A DNA stretch of 64,000 bases from Candidatus Coxiella mudrowiae. GTDB lineage: Bacteria; Pseudomonadota; Gammaproteobacteria; Coxiellales; Coxiellaceae. Positions within the stretch are counted from its first letter, which is position 1; each line of letters opens with the position of its first letter. The DNA lies in NCBI GenBank assembly GCA_001077715.1, contig CP011126.1:558001-622000 (forward strand), given 5' to 3'. Below the pieces are notes generated by a model. It had not been told where the DNA came from. It saw only the letters and a program-made list of their open reading frames with translations, and made no database searches. Shown piece by piece: positions 41,515-52,400 of this stretch. The translations under genes and the position numbers were made by a program.

Positions 41515-42442
41515 GATTTTCTCAGTTCTTTTTAGGACTCCTTTAGTTTAGGTAACCTTATTAAAAAATTGGTAATGAGAATCGATAAAAGACTAATGAG
41601 TGTTCCGGCTAAAATATCAATTAAGAAATGCCACCCAGAGGCCAATGTAGCAACTAGGACCATGAGACTAAATAAATAAAGCTATAGGATAAAAAATTAT
41701 CTTACGTGGCCGGACAGGCATAAGCTATTAGAATTGCCCAGATTGTATGAAAAGAAGGGAAGCTTATTAATCGCTTCATGGAAAGAAAGCTTGATAATGA
41801 TGAATGGCCTCAAACTGTGTTATTAAATAACGTTGGGCTTTTATAAAGGGAACGGAATGAATAATGCTGGACGGAGCGGTTGAAGCTGAAGCCCAGAAAT
41901 AGTAGATAGAAAAACCTAACAAACAAGAAATTAGAAACTAAATATTTATTTATATACTTGAGTGGCCTCATTTAAGAGCGGTGAGCAATAAGGGGACAAT
42001 TTTTATTGCTAAAAACAAGCTTGCATAAATAATCCTGAGAAATTGTGCTAGAGCTTGCTTACGGATGAATTTCTTGAAGAAAGTCGACCAAATTAAAATG
42101 GAGTAGGTTATCTAAGTGGTAAAATAGATGATCTTGTAAAAGAAAGGGTGTAGTTAAAATAGCACTATCGGCAAACAGCATAATTATAAGCACAGAGAAA
42201 ATCATACCCAATGTCTTAAAAAAAGACTGTAATGTGGTTGTTTATTGGCAAGATAGATGCCTAATCCATAAAACAGGGGCATGAAGCAAATGAATAAATC
42301 CTTTTTCAGAAGAATTGAAAAATAGGGAACCATTATATAGTGGTGAGTAAAGTCGTTGACGACTAAACAAAGTCCCGAAAGGAGAAGGATCGGAACAGAT
42401 AAATAAAAAAAACAACCAATCGTTACGTGTTGTTATATTCAA
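41515..42442 (-). pseudogene. PAP2-family membrane phosphatase pseudogene
   Basis: Reads from MNITTRNDWLFFLFICSDPS through several hydrophobic pieces (FKTLGMIFSVLIIMLFADSA, FVRFFYLLFLGFSFN) to ASGWHFLIDILAGTLISLLS, ILITNFLIRLPKLK, which is the third PAP2 motif (the G-W-H-x-x-x-D core, with the catalytic histidine) and the last helix. The second motif is blurred (LISFPSFHTIWAILIAYA spread over frames). Multiple stops. It may once have dephosphorylated undecaprenyl pyrophosphate or another lipid phosphate. Confidence 0.6.
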
Positions 42443-42633
42443 AAGGATCTTATCTAACGCTAATTTGCGTAACTAGCATAAAGGATAATCCGGAAATATT
42501 AAAAATATTAACTTATTGATTATATTTAATTTTTTATACTTACAGCCCCAGTCAGCGAATGAATTGATGAGTAGGTTTTAAACTGATGGCGGGCTTGTTT
42601 TCTAAGTAAAGGGTGAAGCTTTGGTCCTCTCCG

Positions 42634-43771
42634 TTAGGGAGCAGTACTACTTAATTTAAGATCTTTTATTTTCCCCAGAGTAATGATTTTCATTTCGGTA
42701 GCGTAATAACCTCGCTGCATTTTAACATCCGGTATAACAAAATAAATTTTATCTAGATTTTCTGTAGTTTCATCTAGAATTTGGTGGTTATTTTTAATTA
42801 AATTATTAAATTCTTCGCTTAAAGGGATATATTTAGTGTTTTCAATTTGGCGGCGAAGCATCCGTTTTAAGGGGGATTTTTATTGTTAATCAAATGCTTA
42901 TAACTTTCTACGTTCATGGCAATAATAGGTTCATTTTCTTCTCGTTTGTTATCCTTATTAAGATCGGCGTAAATAATATTGCCGTGTAATTCCCTTTCAT
43001 TTATAGGCTCAGTTTCCATTATCATTTCATTATTGCTTTCTAAAGTTTGATGATTAGAAAAATTATTACGATGGAAAAATTTTGATTTTAAAAACAAGTT
43101 ATTATTAGGATAATAAATTACTAACAACGCATTGTCTTTCATAATATCGATAATTGGTTTGGTAAGGAAAATAAGAACAGCAGAGTAGCCCCAACTACGA
43201 CCGACCGGCTCTTCCATATTTTTTTATAAATTCTTCATTTACATACCAAGCTCCATGTATGACGATAAAACGATTATAAGCATTGTCATTGAACCCTTAT
43301 TTCTAGACCATATAATTTTAAAGAGCTCCATGGTGTCTATTATAAGCTTTTCCAGTATTATATATTCCAATGCTACTCGCTTTTCAGAAAAAATTGGATG
43401 ATAAAATTCCTGAGGTAAGTCCATGAGACAAATGTGTATGAAATAACAATTTATTGTTTACGAGATCAAAAACCCAAAGGCGTTTTTTCGCTGGATGGTA
43501 AGGAATAATCGATTATGGTCAATATATTGTTATGTTCACTGTCATATTGTTTGGCGCATTCCAAAGCGGTAGCAATTTTCTTGATAACTTATGAATTTAA
43601 TGTTGGTGCTTCTTCACGCAACCTCATTTTTATATCGTTAAATTGCTTAATTTGGTCAGGGAGAGGATTTTGATCATTTGCTGAAAAAGCGGAAGTGGTG
43701 TCTTTAGAACTTGCTCCCTGTGTCTGTGTGCGATGATTTTCCTCTTTACAAGAAAAGATACTTACTAACAT
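42634..43771 (-). pseudogene. Murein L,D-transpeptidase-like (YkuD_2) lipoprotein pseudogene
   Basis: Signal-like start MLVSIFSCKEENHRTQTQGA with a lipobox-type SIFSC. Then IKQFNDIKMRLREEAPTLNS, and in shifted frames ALECAKQYDSEHNNILTIID, YSLPSSEKT, ALKLYGLE and [13 protein letters not shown] pieces covering the catalytic His region. The active-site block reads [20 protein letters not shown]; the family has S-W-G-C-P-A. The cysteine codon is TAC (Tyr) at 43185-43187. The C-terminal tail (NNDKREENEPI-type charged stretch) is present. Frameshifts at several points plus the lost nucleophile make it certainly inactive. Confidence 0.75.
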
Positions 43772-43897
43772 TACTGCTAGAACTAATAATCAGTATCGTT
43801 TTTATAACTCTTACCTAATTCCGATAATTATCAATCTTCTACCTAATTAATATGGCTCAAAAAATGATCAGATTTTAAAATAAAAAGATTAAATAAA

Positions 43898-45034
43898 TTA
43901 AGAAGTTATCAGTTTTAGGGCGATCTTTGCGGTTTTGAGGGAGGCTCCACTATCCCCTAGCTTAGCCCGGAGCGGTTTTAACTTATTTAAACAAGTCTGT
44001 CGATAAGAGTGATCTTCTAACAAGCGATAAATTTCGTTAGCAATAGCCTGAGGAGTGGCTTGATGCTGAATAAACTCAGGGGTGATGGGTTCTTCAGCCA
44101 CTAAGTTAGAGAGCCCAATAAATGGGACTTGAATAAGCCGTTTTCCTAACCAATAGGTGAGAGGGCTCACTTTGTAGAGAATAACAAAAGGAATTTGATG
44201 TAAAGCAATTTCTAATGTAACTGTGCCAGAAACAGCAATGGCGGCATCACATACAGACAGTACATTATAAGTATTGTCCTCAATAATTTTAATGTCTGAA
44301 AATAAATAATTGTGAACATCTTGAGAAGACAAATTAGGTGCCAGTGGCAACACAAATTGAGCATTAGGGAGGCGCTCTTTAATAAGGCGCGTAGCAGAAG
44401 TTATAATGGGCAACAAGCGGGCAATCTCCCGGGAACGACTTCCGGGAAATAAGCCAATAATGGGCTTTTCTGTTGATAAATCGAATTTTTGATACACTTT
44501 TTCGCGCGGCAAAGTGGGTACTGTAATGTCAATTAACGGATGTCCAACTAAACTGACGGAAATATTTTCTCGTTGATATAATCTTTCTTCGAAAGGGAAT
44601 AAAACCCCCATGTGATCTACATATTTTTTTATTTTTTTAATACGGCCATATCGCCATGCCCATATTTGCGGACTTACATAATAAAGAACTTTAATTCCTG
44701 CTTTTTTAGCCTGTTTAGCCATATGTAAATTAAAACCCGGATAGTCAATAAAAATTACTAAATCAGGTCGTTCGATCTTAAAGTGATTTTTTAGGCACTG
44801 GCGAGCCGCAAGTATATCACCCAATTGAGAAATTATTTCTGATACTCCAACGACTGCTAGTTTTTCGGCCTCAATAAAGATATTAACTCCTGCCTCACGC
44901 ATTCTTTTCCCGCCCATACCAGCCACTTTCAATTGTGGATCAAGGAATTTCAGTGATTTTGCAAGATGAGCGCCAAGTAAATCTCCCGAGGCCTCACCTG
45001 CTATGATTAAAATCTGTTTTGAATGAGTGTTCAT
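43898..45034 (-). CDS. lpxB: Lipid-A-disaccharide synthase
   Basis: 378 residues from [10 protein letters not shown]. Joins lipid X to UDP-2,3-diacylglucosamine to give the lipid A disaccharide; peripheral inner-membrane GT19 enzyme. N-terminal [20 protein letters not shown] is the family signature. [86 protein letters not shown] and [20 protein letters not shown] are all in place. An upstream in-frame start would add 18 residues from inside the preceding gene. It follows that gene with a one-base gap, so they form a unit. Confidence 0.95.
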   Translation of the reverse strand: MNTHSKQILIIAGEASGDLLGAHLAKSLKFLDPQLKVAGMGGKRMREAGVNIFIEAEKLAVVGVSEIISQLGDILAARQCLKNHFKIERPDLVIFIDYPGFNLHMAKQAKKAGIKVLYYVSPQIWAWRYGRIKKIKKYVDHMGVLFPFEERLYQRENISVSLVGHPLIDITVPTLPREKVYQKFDLSTEKPIIGLFPGSRSREIARLLPIITSATRLIKERLPNAQFVLPLAPNLSSQDVHNYLFSDIKIIEDNTYNVLSVCDAAIAVSGTVTLEIALHQIPFVILYKVSPLTYWLGKRLIQVPFIGLSNLVAEEPITPEFIQHQATPQAIANEIYRLLEDHSYRQTCLNKLKPLRAKLGDSGASLKTAKIALKLITS

Positions 45035-45035
45035 T

Positions 45036-46010
45036 TTAAGAAATAGCGATTGAAGAAATTGGAAATAATTCGTTAGTTCGTCGCACAATTAATGAAATTT
45101 CTAAAGCTGTCGCCAAAGCCCGTTTCCCCTCTTCTCCGGAAACCAGAGGAAGTTTGTTATGGATAATAGAATCCAGAAACGCTGATATTTGATCAAGCAA
45201 CGCATCGCCTTTTTCAAACCGCTCAACTTGACGGGTGATTTCAGGAATTCCTGGATACATTTCTTGAGTGCCTTTGCGATGGATGGCAATTTTTTTATGA
45301 TCGAGGTCAATAGCAATATAGTTATCGTGCTGGAAAATTCGAAGTTTGCGCTTAGTTTTGAGGTTTACACGGCTGGCCGTTACATTGGCCATGCATCCGT
45401 TGCTAAATTCAATACGGGCATTGGCAATATCAATATAAGGAGATAGCACGGAGGCGCCGCTGGCAGAGATATTTTGGATATCCGCTTTCACAATGGATTG
45501 GATGATGTCGATATCGTGAATCATCAAATCTAATACTACATTAACATCACTGCCTCGCAATTTGAAGGGAGCCAGACGCAGCGATTCAATAAACCGAGGA
45601 TTAGAAATTTGAGATTCTACGGCTTTTACAGCGCTATTAAAACGTTCGAGATGACCAATTTGGAGAATGACCTTATTTTTCTGGGCAGCAGAAATTAAGT
45701 CGTCGGCCTCTTCCAAAGAAGTAGCAATGGGCTTCTCTAAGAGAACGTGGACCCTATTGTCTAAAAAAAAGCGTCCCACTCTATGATGCAAAGGGGTGGG
45801 AACTGCGATGCTCACTGCATCCACAAGGCCAAGGAGAGACTGGTAATTGATTACGGATTTAACGTTTAATTCGTTGGCTTTCGAATGACACCGTTCAGGG
45901 TCGATATCACAAACGGCCACAAGCTCTGAATGCGGTAAATCAGCATACTTTTCTGCATGATATTTGCCCAAATAGCCAACGCCAATTACGGCTGTTCTAA
46001 TCTTCTTCAT
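45036..46010 (-). CDS. Gfo/Idh/MocA-family NAD(P)-dependent oxidoreductase
   Basis: 324 residues. Rossmann N-terminus [20 protein letters not shown], then [38 protein letters not shown] and the typical [20 protein letters not shown] with the catalytic Lys of [18 protein letters not shown] and [20 protein letters not shown] follow; the latter has the H-D-I-D pattern of the sugar-binding site. It is translated one base before lpxB, so the substrate may be a nucleotide sugar of the lipid A or LPS pathway. A GnnA-like UDP-GlcNAc 3-dehydrogenase is one possibility but is unproven. It is intact. Confidence 0.85.
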   Translation of the reverse strand: MKKIRTAVIGVGYLGKYHAEKYADLPHSELVAVCDIDPERCHSKANELNVKSVINYQSLLGLVDAVSIAVPTPLHHRVGRFFLDNRVHVLLEKPIATSLEEADDLISAAQKNKVILQIGHLERFNSAVKAVESQISNPRFIESLRLAPFKLRGSDVNVVLDLMIHDIDIIQSIVKADIQNISASGASVLSPYIDIANARIEFSNGCMANVTASRVNLKTKRKLRIFQHDNYIAIDLDHKKIAIHRKGTQEMYPGIPEITRQVERFEKGDALLDQISAFLDSIIHNKLPLVSGEEGKRALATALEISLIVRRTNELFPISSIAIS

Positions 46011-46716
46011 CGCTATGCTTCAGCGCCCTTTTCCATTCCGAAGGAGGCGTAATAGTGGCATTTTTTGCCAAGTGAATCAATATAAAGGCATTTTAGCTCA
46101 TTGGCAGCGACGAATGGAACCAGTTCATCTCGCTACTAGATGACTGAAGGAGACAGTCATAAATCAACATGATACCCTTGAACCATATAACGCTGAAGAA
46201 AGATCGCAGTATTACCTATATTGTCTTAGCAAATCTTAGTAAAATCAACTTTGATAAAAGCATTCTTTACATTCTTATAAGAACCCTAATTATTTATGTG
46301 TATCCCATTTTTTTTGCTGCGTATGGGTTGGGCAATAAGCGATTTAACTTTGAAACAGGGTTCGATTTTGTTTTAATCATTTATTATCGGTGCAGTTTAA
46401 GCGGTACCATCAACGGCCCCTTTACGCTCTTAGAAGCGGATAGCCGGCTTGGCTTTGCTTATTTTTCTTGATTAGTTGTTCGCTATAGGAGCTTTCCACT
46501 ACAGCGAATTTGGAACTTTGATAAAAGGGATATCCACCATTCTAATTAAGAATGGAGAGGTAATTTGGAAAAATTTCAAAAATCAAGTAACTGATCATGA
46601 TTTATGAGAAATGATTCGAGAGAAACTAAATGAGGCGGATTAGAAAAATGTAAAAAAAAGAAGATCGTTTGGAGCGTTCTGGAAAAGTGAGTTTTGTTAA
46701 AAATAAATAAAATTAA
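46011..46716. other. Mostly unassigned, with one short membrane-like frame
   Basis: A 100-codon plus-strand frame at 46169-46471 (MIPLNHITLKKDRSITYIVL, ILYILIRTLIIYVYPIFFAA) has one or two hydrophobic segments. Nearby frames give QYKGILAHWQRRMEPVHLAT. It is probably the remains of a membrane protein or acyltransferase; no motif is decisive. The rest is stop-ridden. Confidence 0.35.
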
Positions 46717-46863
46717 TTATTTCTCAACTTTTGGGGCTGCATGATTTATAACTTCGCCGCCAGCTTGTAAATCTTGGCCGAAACCATGAATAGTATGACA
46801 ACCCGATAAAAAGAATAAAAAGGGCGCTGTAAGAAAGATAATTTTTAAATAGGTCTTAATCAT
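46717..46863 (-). CDS. Entericidin EcnA/B-like small lipoprotein
   Basis: 48 residues. MIKTYLKIIFLTAPFLFFLS followed by GCHTIHGFGQDLQAGGEVIN: a lipoprotein signal peptide with lipobox LSGC and the entericidin hallmark T-x-x-G-x-G-Q-D-x-x-x-G-G. It is membrane anchored; in E. coli the pair acts as a toxin-antidote-like lysis module, but single copies are widespread with unknown role. No second copy is adjacent. I chose the inner ATG because the signal peptide begins there. Confidence 0.78.
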   Translation of the reverse strand: MIKTYLKIIFLTAPFLFFLSGCHTIHGFGQDLQAGGEVINHAAPKVEK

Positions 46864-47010
46864 CTCGTCGCTTCCTATCCAAGTTATGGTATGGCTTATT
46901 ATACTCAACTCTTATTGAAGTTCTAGCTCCTTAAAAAATTAGTTTCACTTGACTTTTCTCACAGGAGGAAAGGACGTAGTTCTGGCTCTTCTTCCCTGGA
47001 ACATTATAGA

Positions 47011-47466
47011 ATGTGGTATATGATTGATGAATTTTTTATCCAGAAAGCGCTTCTCTTGGCGAAGCAAGCTGAAAAAAATCAAGAGGTGCCGGTGGGTGCA
47101 GTTTTGGTAAAAGATAACGAAATTATTGGAAAGGGATTTAACCATCCTATTGGATTAACCGACCCTACGGCTCATGCAGAATTACTTTCGATCCGCGAGG
47201 CTGCCAAAAATCTCGGTAATTATCGATTAGTTGGTACGACTCTCTATGTCACTTTAGAACCCTGTGCAATGTGCCTTGGCGCGATGATTCATGCTAGAAT
47301 TCAGCGCCTCGTTTTTGGCGCTTTTGACCCACGTGATGGTGCTGTTAAAAGCGTTTTTCAACTTTTGAATGAACCACGGCTTAATCATCACATTTCTTGG
47401 ACAGGCGGAATTTTAGTGGATGAATGTGCTCATGTGCTAAAAAATTTTTTCCAAGCCCGTCGTTAG
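47011..47466 (+). CDS. tadA: tRNA-specific adenosine deaminase
   Basis: 151 residues (148 from MIDEFFIQKA). Converts the wobble adenosine of tRNA-Arg(ACG) to inosine; essential in most bacteria. Zinc deaminase motifs: TAHAELLSIREAAKNLGNYR (His ligand and catalytic Glu) and LYVTLEPCAMCLGAMIHARI (two Cys ligands). The N-terminal helix and PVGAVLVKDNEIIGKGFNHP are normal, as is FGAFDPRDGAVKSVFQLLNE near the end. No stop or shift. It stands alone between decayed stretches. Confidence 0.95.
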   Translation: MWYMIDEFFIQKALLLAKQAEKNQEVPVGAVLVKDNEIIGKGFNHPIGLTDPTAHAELLSIREAAKNLGNYRLVGTTLYVTLEPCAMCLGAMIHARIQRLVFGAFDPRDGAVKSVFQLLNEPRLNHHISWTGGILVDECAHVLKNFFQARR

Positions 47467-48871
47467 TAATTTTCCCCATACACGACAAAATAAAAACACC
47501 CCTTTCGGTCTTCTGCGTAAAAGTGAAGCCTGACTAGAAGACGGTGGGTGGGTTGGTAGGTTGTCGTATTCGGCTCCAAAGCAGGATGCTAAGAGGCCGG
47601 GTGAGTTTGTCATAGGTTTAGGGATGTTAAGTGGTCTGTTTACCCTGTGTAAATAGCATACGTAAGGGCAGGATTAAGGATTTTTGTGGCTGAATCAATA
47701 ATGATTTTGGGAAACACACTTTCAAAAATTGGCTTAATCCTCTTATTCCTGAATATCGTGACCCACACCGCTTAAAGAGACCTTTTCCTATAGTGGCATT
47801 ATGGATGATGATGGCTTCACATTATTCATATAAACAAATAGTTACGGTAATTGCTTTTAAGACCTGCAAGAAATAAGAATTTTGTAGAGATTCGTAATAA
47901 GAGAGATCATTAACCTTTGCTGGGTCAGAAAATAAACTATGGAAATTAGGGAATTGACCTTGAGAAGCGGCAAAGGTTTGTACTTCAGAATACATAGTTG
48001 AAAGACGCTAGTTAAAGAATTTACCCAGGCGAAAATACGTCACTGCTAATAAACTGTAGCCAGCGGTTCTATTCAGATTGGCTGTTCGTTAAGCTCGCTC
48101 CAAGGTTGCTGAAATTTGCTCCTCGCTTATTTCTTTATTTTCGAGTATAAGATTTTTGAATGTTTTTAAATCTCTCATATTGAGCCGATCCATACCAAAG
48201 ATAATCTCCAAAAAATTTCTCCCAGATTAACTACTTACGTTTCTTTCCCTCAGTATCGGCATGCTGATATTGAATATAACAATATTGACCCGCCGAAATA
48301 TCAAACGGATTTTGAGAGTTAGCAATATCATCGTGTTGTGTTTTAAGTCAATGGCGTTTTAAGCGGACACAGAGAGTTGGCAAATAATTAATTCAAAATT
48401 AATTAATCCAAAATTGGTCTAGTCAATGATCAAGGATGACGAATCAGATACTTTTTGCTTTCGAATTTTCATAAACAAGTTCGACCAATGTAGTAAATTA
48501 CAATCTCCTCAGAAAATTCTTTAAGAGCGCTAATTTTGTTTTGATTACTTCATCAGTCTTTTGAATAAACTCTAAAATACGATTTTCCAATTGTTCAGTA
48601 GTAAAAATTAGAGGAGAAAGTTCTAAATCTTCGATCGAGGAGAAGGTTAAAAAAAATCAGATCGCGCTCTCGATTGTTGACTATTCTTTTGCCGCATAAC
48701 AAATCCGCATCTTTAGAGAAGATCCCTATCATAGTGGAGATGAAAATTCAAATGGAATTGGAGTTTTCAGTGATTCCCTCCGGTTGATACGCTGGCGGTT
48801 TGTGATTTTACTTCATCGGGTTTTTAAACCTGATATACTATCGGCCGTTCTTCATTTAGATTTAGTAAGGA
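47467..48871. other. Decayed region with an unknown minus-strand gene
   Basis: 47467-47760 holds no recognised gene. On the minus strand from about 48205 to 47850, a reading with stops gives MRDLKTFKNLILENKEISEE, GYSLLAVTYFRLGKFF, SEVQTFAASQGQFPNFHSLF, SDPAKVNDLSYYESLQNSYF. Between 48220 and 48360 another frame reads NSQNPFDISAGQYCYIQYQH. These may be parts of one protein of unknown type. No RNA gene was recognised. Beyond 48400 only short frames occur. Confidence 0.4.
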
Positions 48872-48877
48872 ATGGTC

Positions 48878-49405
48878 ATGACACTTACGGTTTCAGTAGG
48901 TAAGGATATCAATAATTTTAATACAATTATTGAAATTCCTATGAACGGAGGCGAAGTTAAGTATGAATACAATAAAGAATTTCGGTTTTTGACCGTTGAC
49001 CGATTTATCCCTACGGCCATGCGCTATCCTTGTAATTATGGATTCGTACCAAACACCCTAGCGGAAGATGGTGACCCCCTCGATGTGTTAGTAATGACGC
49101 CAGTGCCCCTACAGCCCGGAACGTTGATGCGTGTTCGAGCGGTAGGTTTGATGCGAATGGAAGATGAAGCTGGGAAAGATAGTAAAATTTTAACATTTCC
49201 TCTCGCTAAAGCCTGCAGAGAATATGAATCTATTCAATCTATTAAAGATGTATCCCCTTTCCTACTTGATATCATCGCCTATTTCTTCGAACACTATAAA
49301 GATTTGGAGCCCACTAATAAATGGGTCAAAGTGAAAGGCTGGGAGGATAAGGATGCGGCAGAAAAAGAATTTCAGGCGAGTATTAGACGTTTTGAGAAAA
49401 GCTAA
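48878..49405 (+). CDS. ppa: Inorganic pyrophosphatase
   Basis: 175 residues. Hydrolyses pyrophosphate released by biosynthesis. Family I soluble enzyme: FNTIIEIPMNGGEVKYEYNK, RFIPTAMRYPCNYGFVPNTL, and the metal-binding block AEDGDPLDVLVMTPVPLQPG. RAVGLMRMEDEAGKDSKILT and YFFEHYKDLEPTNKWVKVKG follow. Two ATGs are close together; AAGG sits directly against the first but 7 bases before the second, so I start at MTLTVSVGKD. putA follows after 14 bases. Confidence 0.95.
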   Translation: MTLTVSVGKDINNFNTIIEIPMNGGEVKYEYNKEFRFLTVDRFIPTAMRYPCNYGFVPNTLAEDGDPLDVLVMTPVPLQPGTLMRVRAVGLMRMEDEAGKDSKILTFPLAKACREYESIQSIKDVSPFLLDIIAYFFEHYKDLEPTNKWVKVKGWEDKDAAEKEFQASIRRFEKS

Positions 49406-49419
49406 GGGCTTAGGAGTGC

Positions 49420-52400
49420 ATGACTGATATAACCCAACTTTTTTTTGAGAAACCATTCGATCCTGACTGGATACGGCCGACATTAAATGAAGCCTATCGA
49501 ATGGATGAAACTGCTCGTATAAAGCAATTATTGGAATTGATTAATTTTACCCCAGCCATTGAACGTGCTGTGAGTCAATTGGCAGAAAAATTAGTCATCG
49601 CCGTGCGGGAAAAGGAAAAAGAGAAGGGTGGTATCGAAGGCTTTATGATGCATTATGACCTTTCTACCGAGGAAGGAATTTTATTAATGTGTCTTGCGGA
49701 AGCTTTATTACGTGTCCCAGATAAACAAACTGAAAATTTATTAATTCGGGATAAATTGATCAGTGCGGAATGGAATAAATATGTGGGTGCGAGTGAATCC
49801 GCCTTTGTGAATTTTGCTAGATGGGGATTAGCGCTTTCAGGAAAAATATTAAAAAAAGAAAAAGACGGACAATTAAAAACCATTTGGAGTAATCTCATCC
49901 GAAAAAGTGGCGAACCTGTTATTCGCAAAGCGATCCGTGAAGCAATGAAATTAATGAGCGAGCATTTTGTTTTAGGCCGTACTATTGAAGAGGCTATTAA
50001 GCGCTCGCAGATCGCTTTAAAAGAGGGTTTTCGATATTCTTACGACATGTTGGGCGAAGTGGCACGAACGCAGAGCGATGCTGATCGATATTATGATTCC
50101 TATTATTATGCCATTAGCGCTTTAGGAAAAAGTCACGACACACAAAACATTTACGAAGCGCCGAGTATTTCCGTTAAATTATCTGCATTGTATCCTCGCT
50201 ATGATTTTAAAAAACGCGAAGAAGCAGTACCTTTTTTAATTGAACGCGTAAAAGAATTGGTTCTGCATGCAAAAGCACAGAAAATTGGCATGACTATTGA
50301 CGCGGAAGAAGCCGATCGATTAGATATGTGCCTGGACATTTTCAAAGGATTATTCACAGACAATGCTTTTTCTGGATGGGAAGGTCTTGGCCTCGCTGTC
50401 CAAGCTTATCAAAAGCGCGCTTTGCCATTAATTGAATGGTTAATTGAATTGAGCCACCAACAAAAACGCCGTATTCCCGTTCGTCTGGTGAAGGGAGCTT
50501 ATTGGGATTCCGAAATAAAGCTAACTCAAATGGAAGGATTGATTAATTACCCTGTTTTTACGCGGAAAGTGAATACGGATATTTCTTATATTGCTTGCGC
50601 AAAGAAGATGTTAAGTGCTCAAGACGCTCTTTATCCGCAATTTGCTACTCATAACGCCTATTCGGTTGCAGCGATTTTAACACTAATGGATCCTCGTTAT
50701 GAGGATTACCAATTTGAGTTCCAAAATCTACAGGGTATGGGTAAGGCTTTACATCATTATGTCGTTACAAAATTAAATCTGCCCTGCCGAATTTATGCGC
50801 CGGTAGGGTATTATGAAGATTTGCTGCCTTATCTCGTTCGGCGATTATTAGAAAATGGAGCTAATAGTTCGTTTGTCAATCGAATCGCGGATAAAACGGT
50901 GCCAATTTCCTACCTGATCAAAAGCCCGGTTGAAAAAATTGAGACGTTGGGAGAAATTCCTAATCCTAAGATTCCCTTGCCTAGGAATCTCTTTGCTAAA
51001 GCGCGATTAAATTCAATAGGAAGAGATTTAAGCAATTATGCGGAATTAAAACCTCTAGCTGAATCGATCCATAATGCACTAGAAAAAACGTGGCAAGCAT
51101 CGCCATTCTTACGTGAGATTAAAAAGGGTAAAGCTGTTTTTGATCCGGCCGATAATCGACGCCAGATTGGTGTGATTGAATTAGCAGATGAATCCGATGT
51201 AGAAAAAGCCATTATAATCGGGTCTTCGGCTTTCCCCGCCTGGGATCAGAAAGGGGTAGACGCGCGCGCTAACATTATGCGAAAAATGGCGGACTTGTTA
51301 GAAGAACATCAAGCCGAATTAATGGCCTTGGTTGTGCGTGAAGGAGGAAGGACTCTCCAAAATGCCTTATCGGAAGTTCGCGAGGCTATTGATTTTTGTC
51401 GTTATTATGCCGAGCAGGGTGAAAAACAGCTAAATGACACAGTGTTTCTGGGTTACACTGGAGAAAACAATGTGCTGCGAATGAATGGTCGCGGTATTAT
51501 CTTGTGTATTAGTCCCTGGAATTTTCCGGTAGCTATATTTACAGGACAAATCGCTGCAGCGTTAGTAACGGGGAATGCCGTAATTGCTAAGCCCTCGGGA
51601 GAAACACCTTTAACGGCAGCCAAGGTCACTCATTTATTTCACGAAGCAGGTGTGCCTGCAGAAATTTTACAATTAATGCCAAGTCCTGGAGGAACTGTAG
51701 GGCAAGCATTAATTGAAAATCCCAAAATCAGCGGAATTATATTTACGGGTTCTGATAATACCGCCCGTCATATTCAAAAAACATTAGCTAATCGATCTGG
51801 GCCCATCGTCCCCTTTGTGGCAGAAACATCTGGTATTAATGCCATGATAGTGGATTCAACGGCACTGCCCGAACAATTGGTTCAAGATGTGATTGTTTCT
51901 GCTTTCGATAGCGCAGGCCAACGTTGTTCTGCTCTTCGCATTTTATATGTTCAGGATGATATTGCCGATAATGTAATAAAAATGTTAGCAGGTGCGATGG
52001 CCGAAATTAAAATAGGGGATCCCATGTTATTAACCACCGATGTGGGACCCGTTATTGATGCTAAGGCTCAAGCAACTTTGCAAAAACATGCTGCTTTTAT
52101 GCAAAAAGAAGGGAAATTAATTTACAAAGTTGATTTGCCCCTAGCAGCAACTCATGGAACATTTGTAGCTCCCCAAGCTTATGAATTATCTAGCTTAAAC
52201 TTGATTAAAGACGAGGTTTTTGGACCTATCTTGCATGTTCTGCGATATCGACGCCAGGATCTGGATAAAGTGATAGACGATATTAATGGTTTGGGATATG
52301 GGCTCACCTTTGGCATCCAGAGCCGTATCGATGAAACGATAGATTATATTCAGCGTCGTATTAATGCAGGTAATATTTATGTCAATCGCAATATGATTGG

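Noticed and set aside
47467..47700. G/C-rich, structured-looking stretch after tadA considered as an RNA gene (SRP RNA, RNase P, tmRNA, 6S).
   Set aside because: None of the conserved blocks of those RNAs could be found; no clear stem set was traced.
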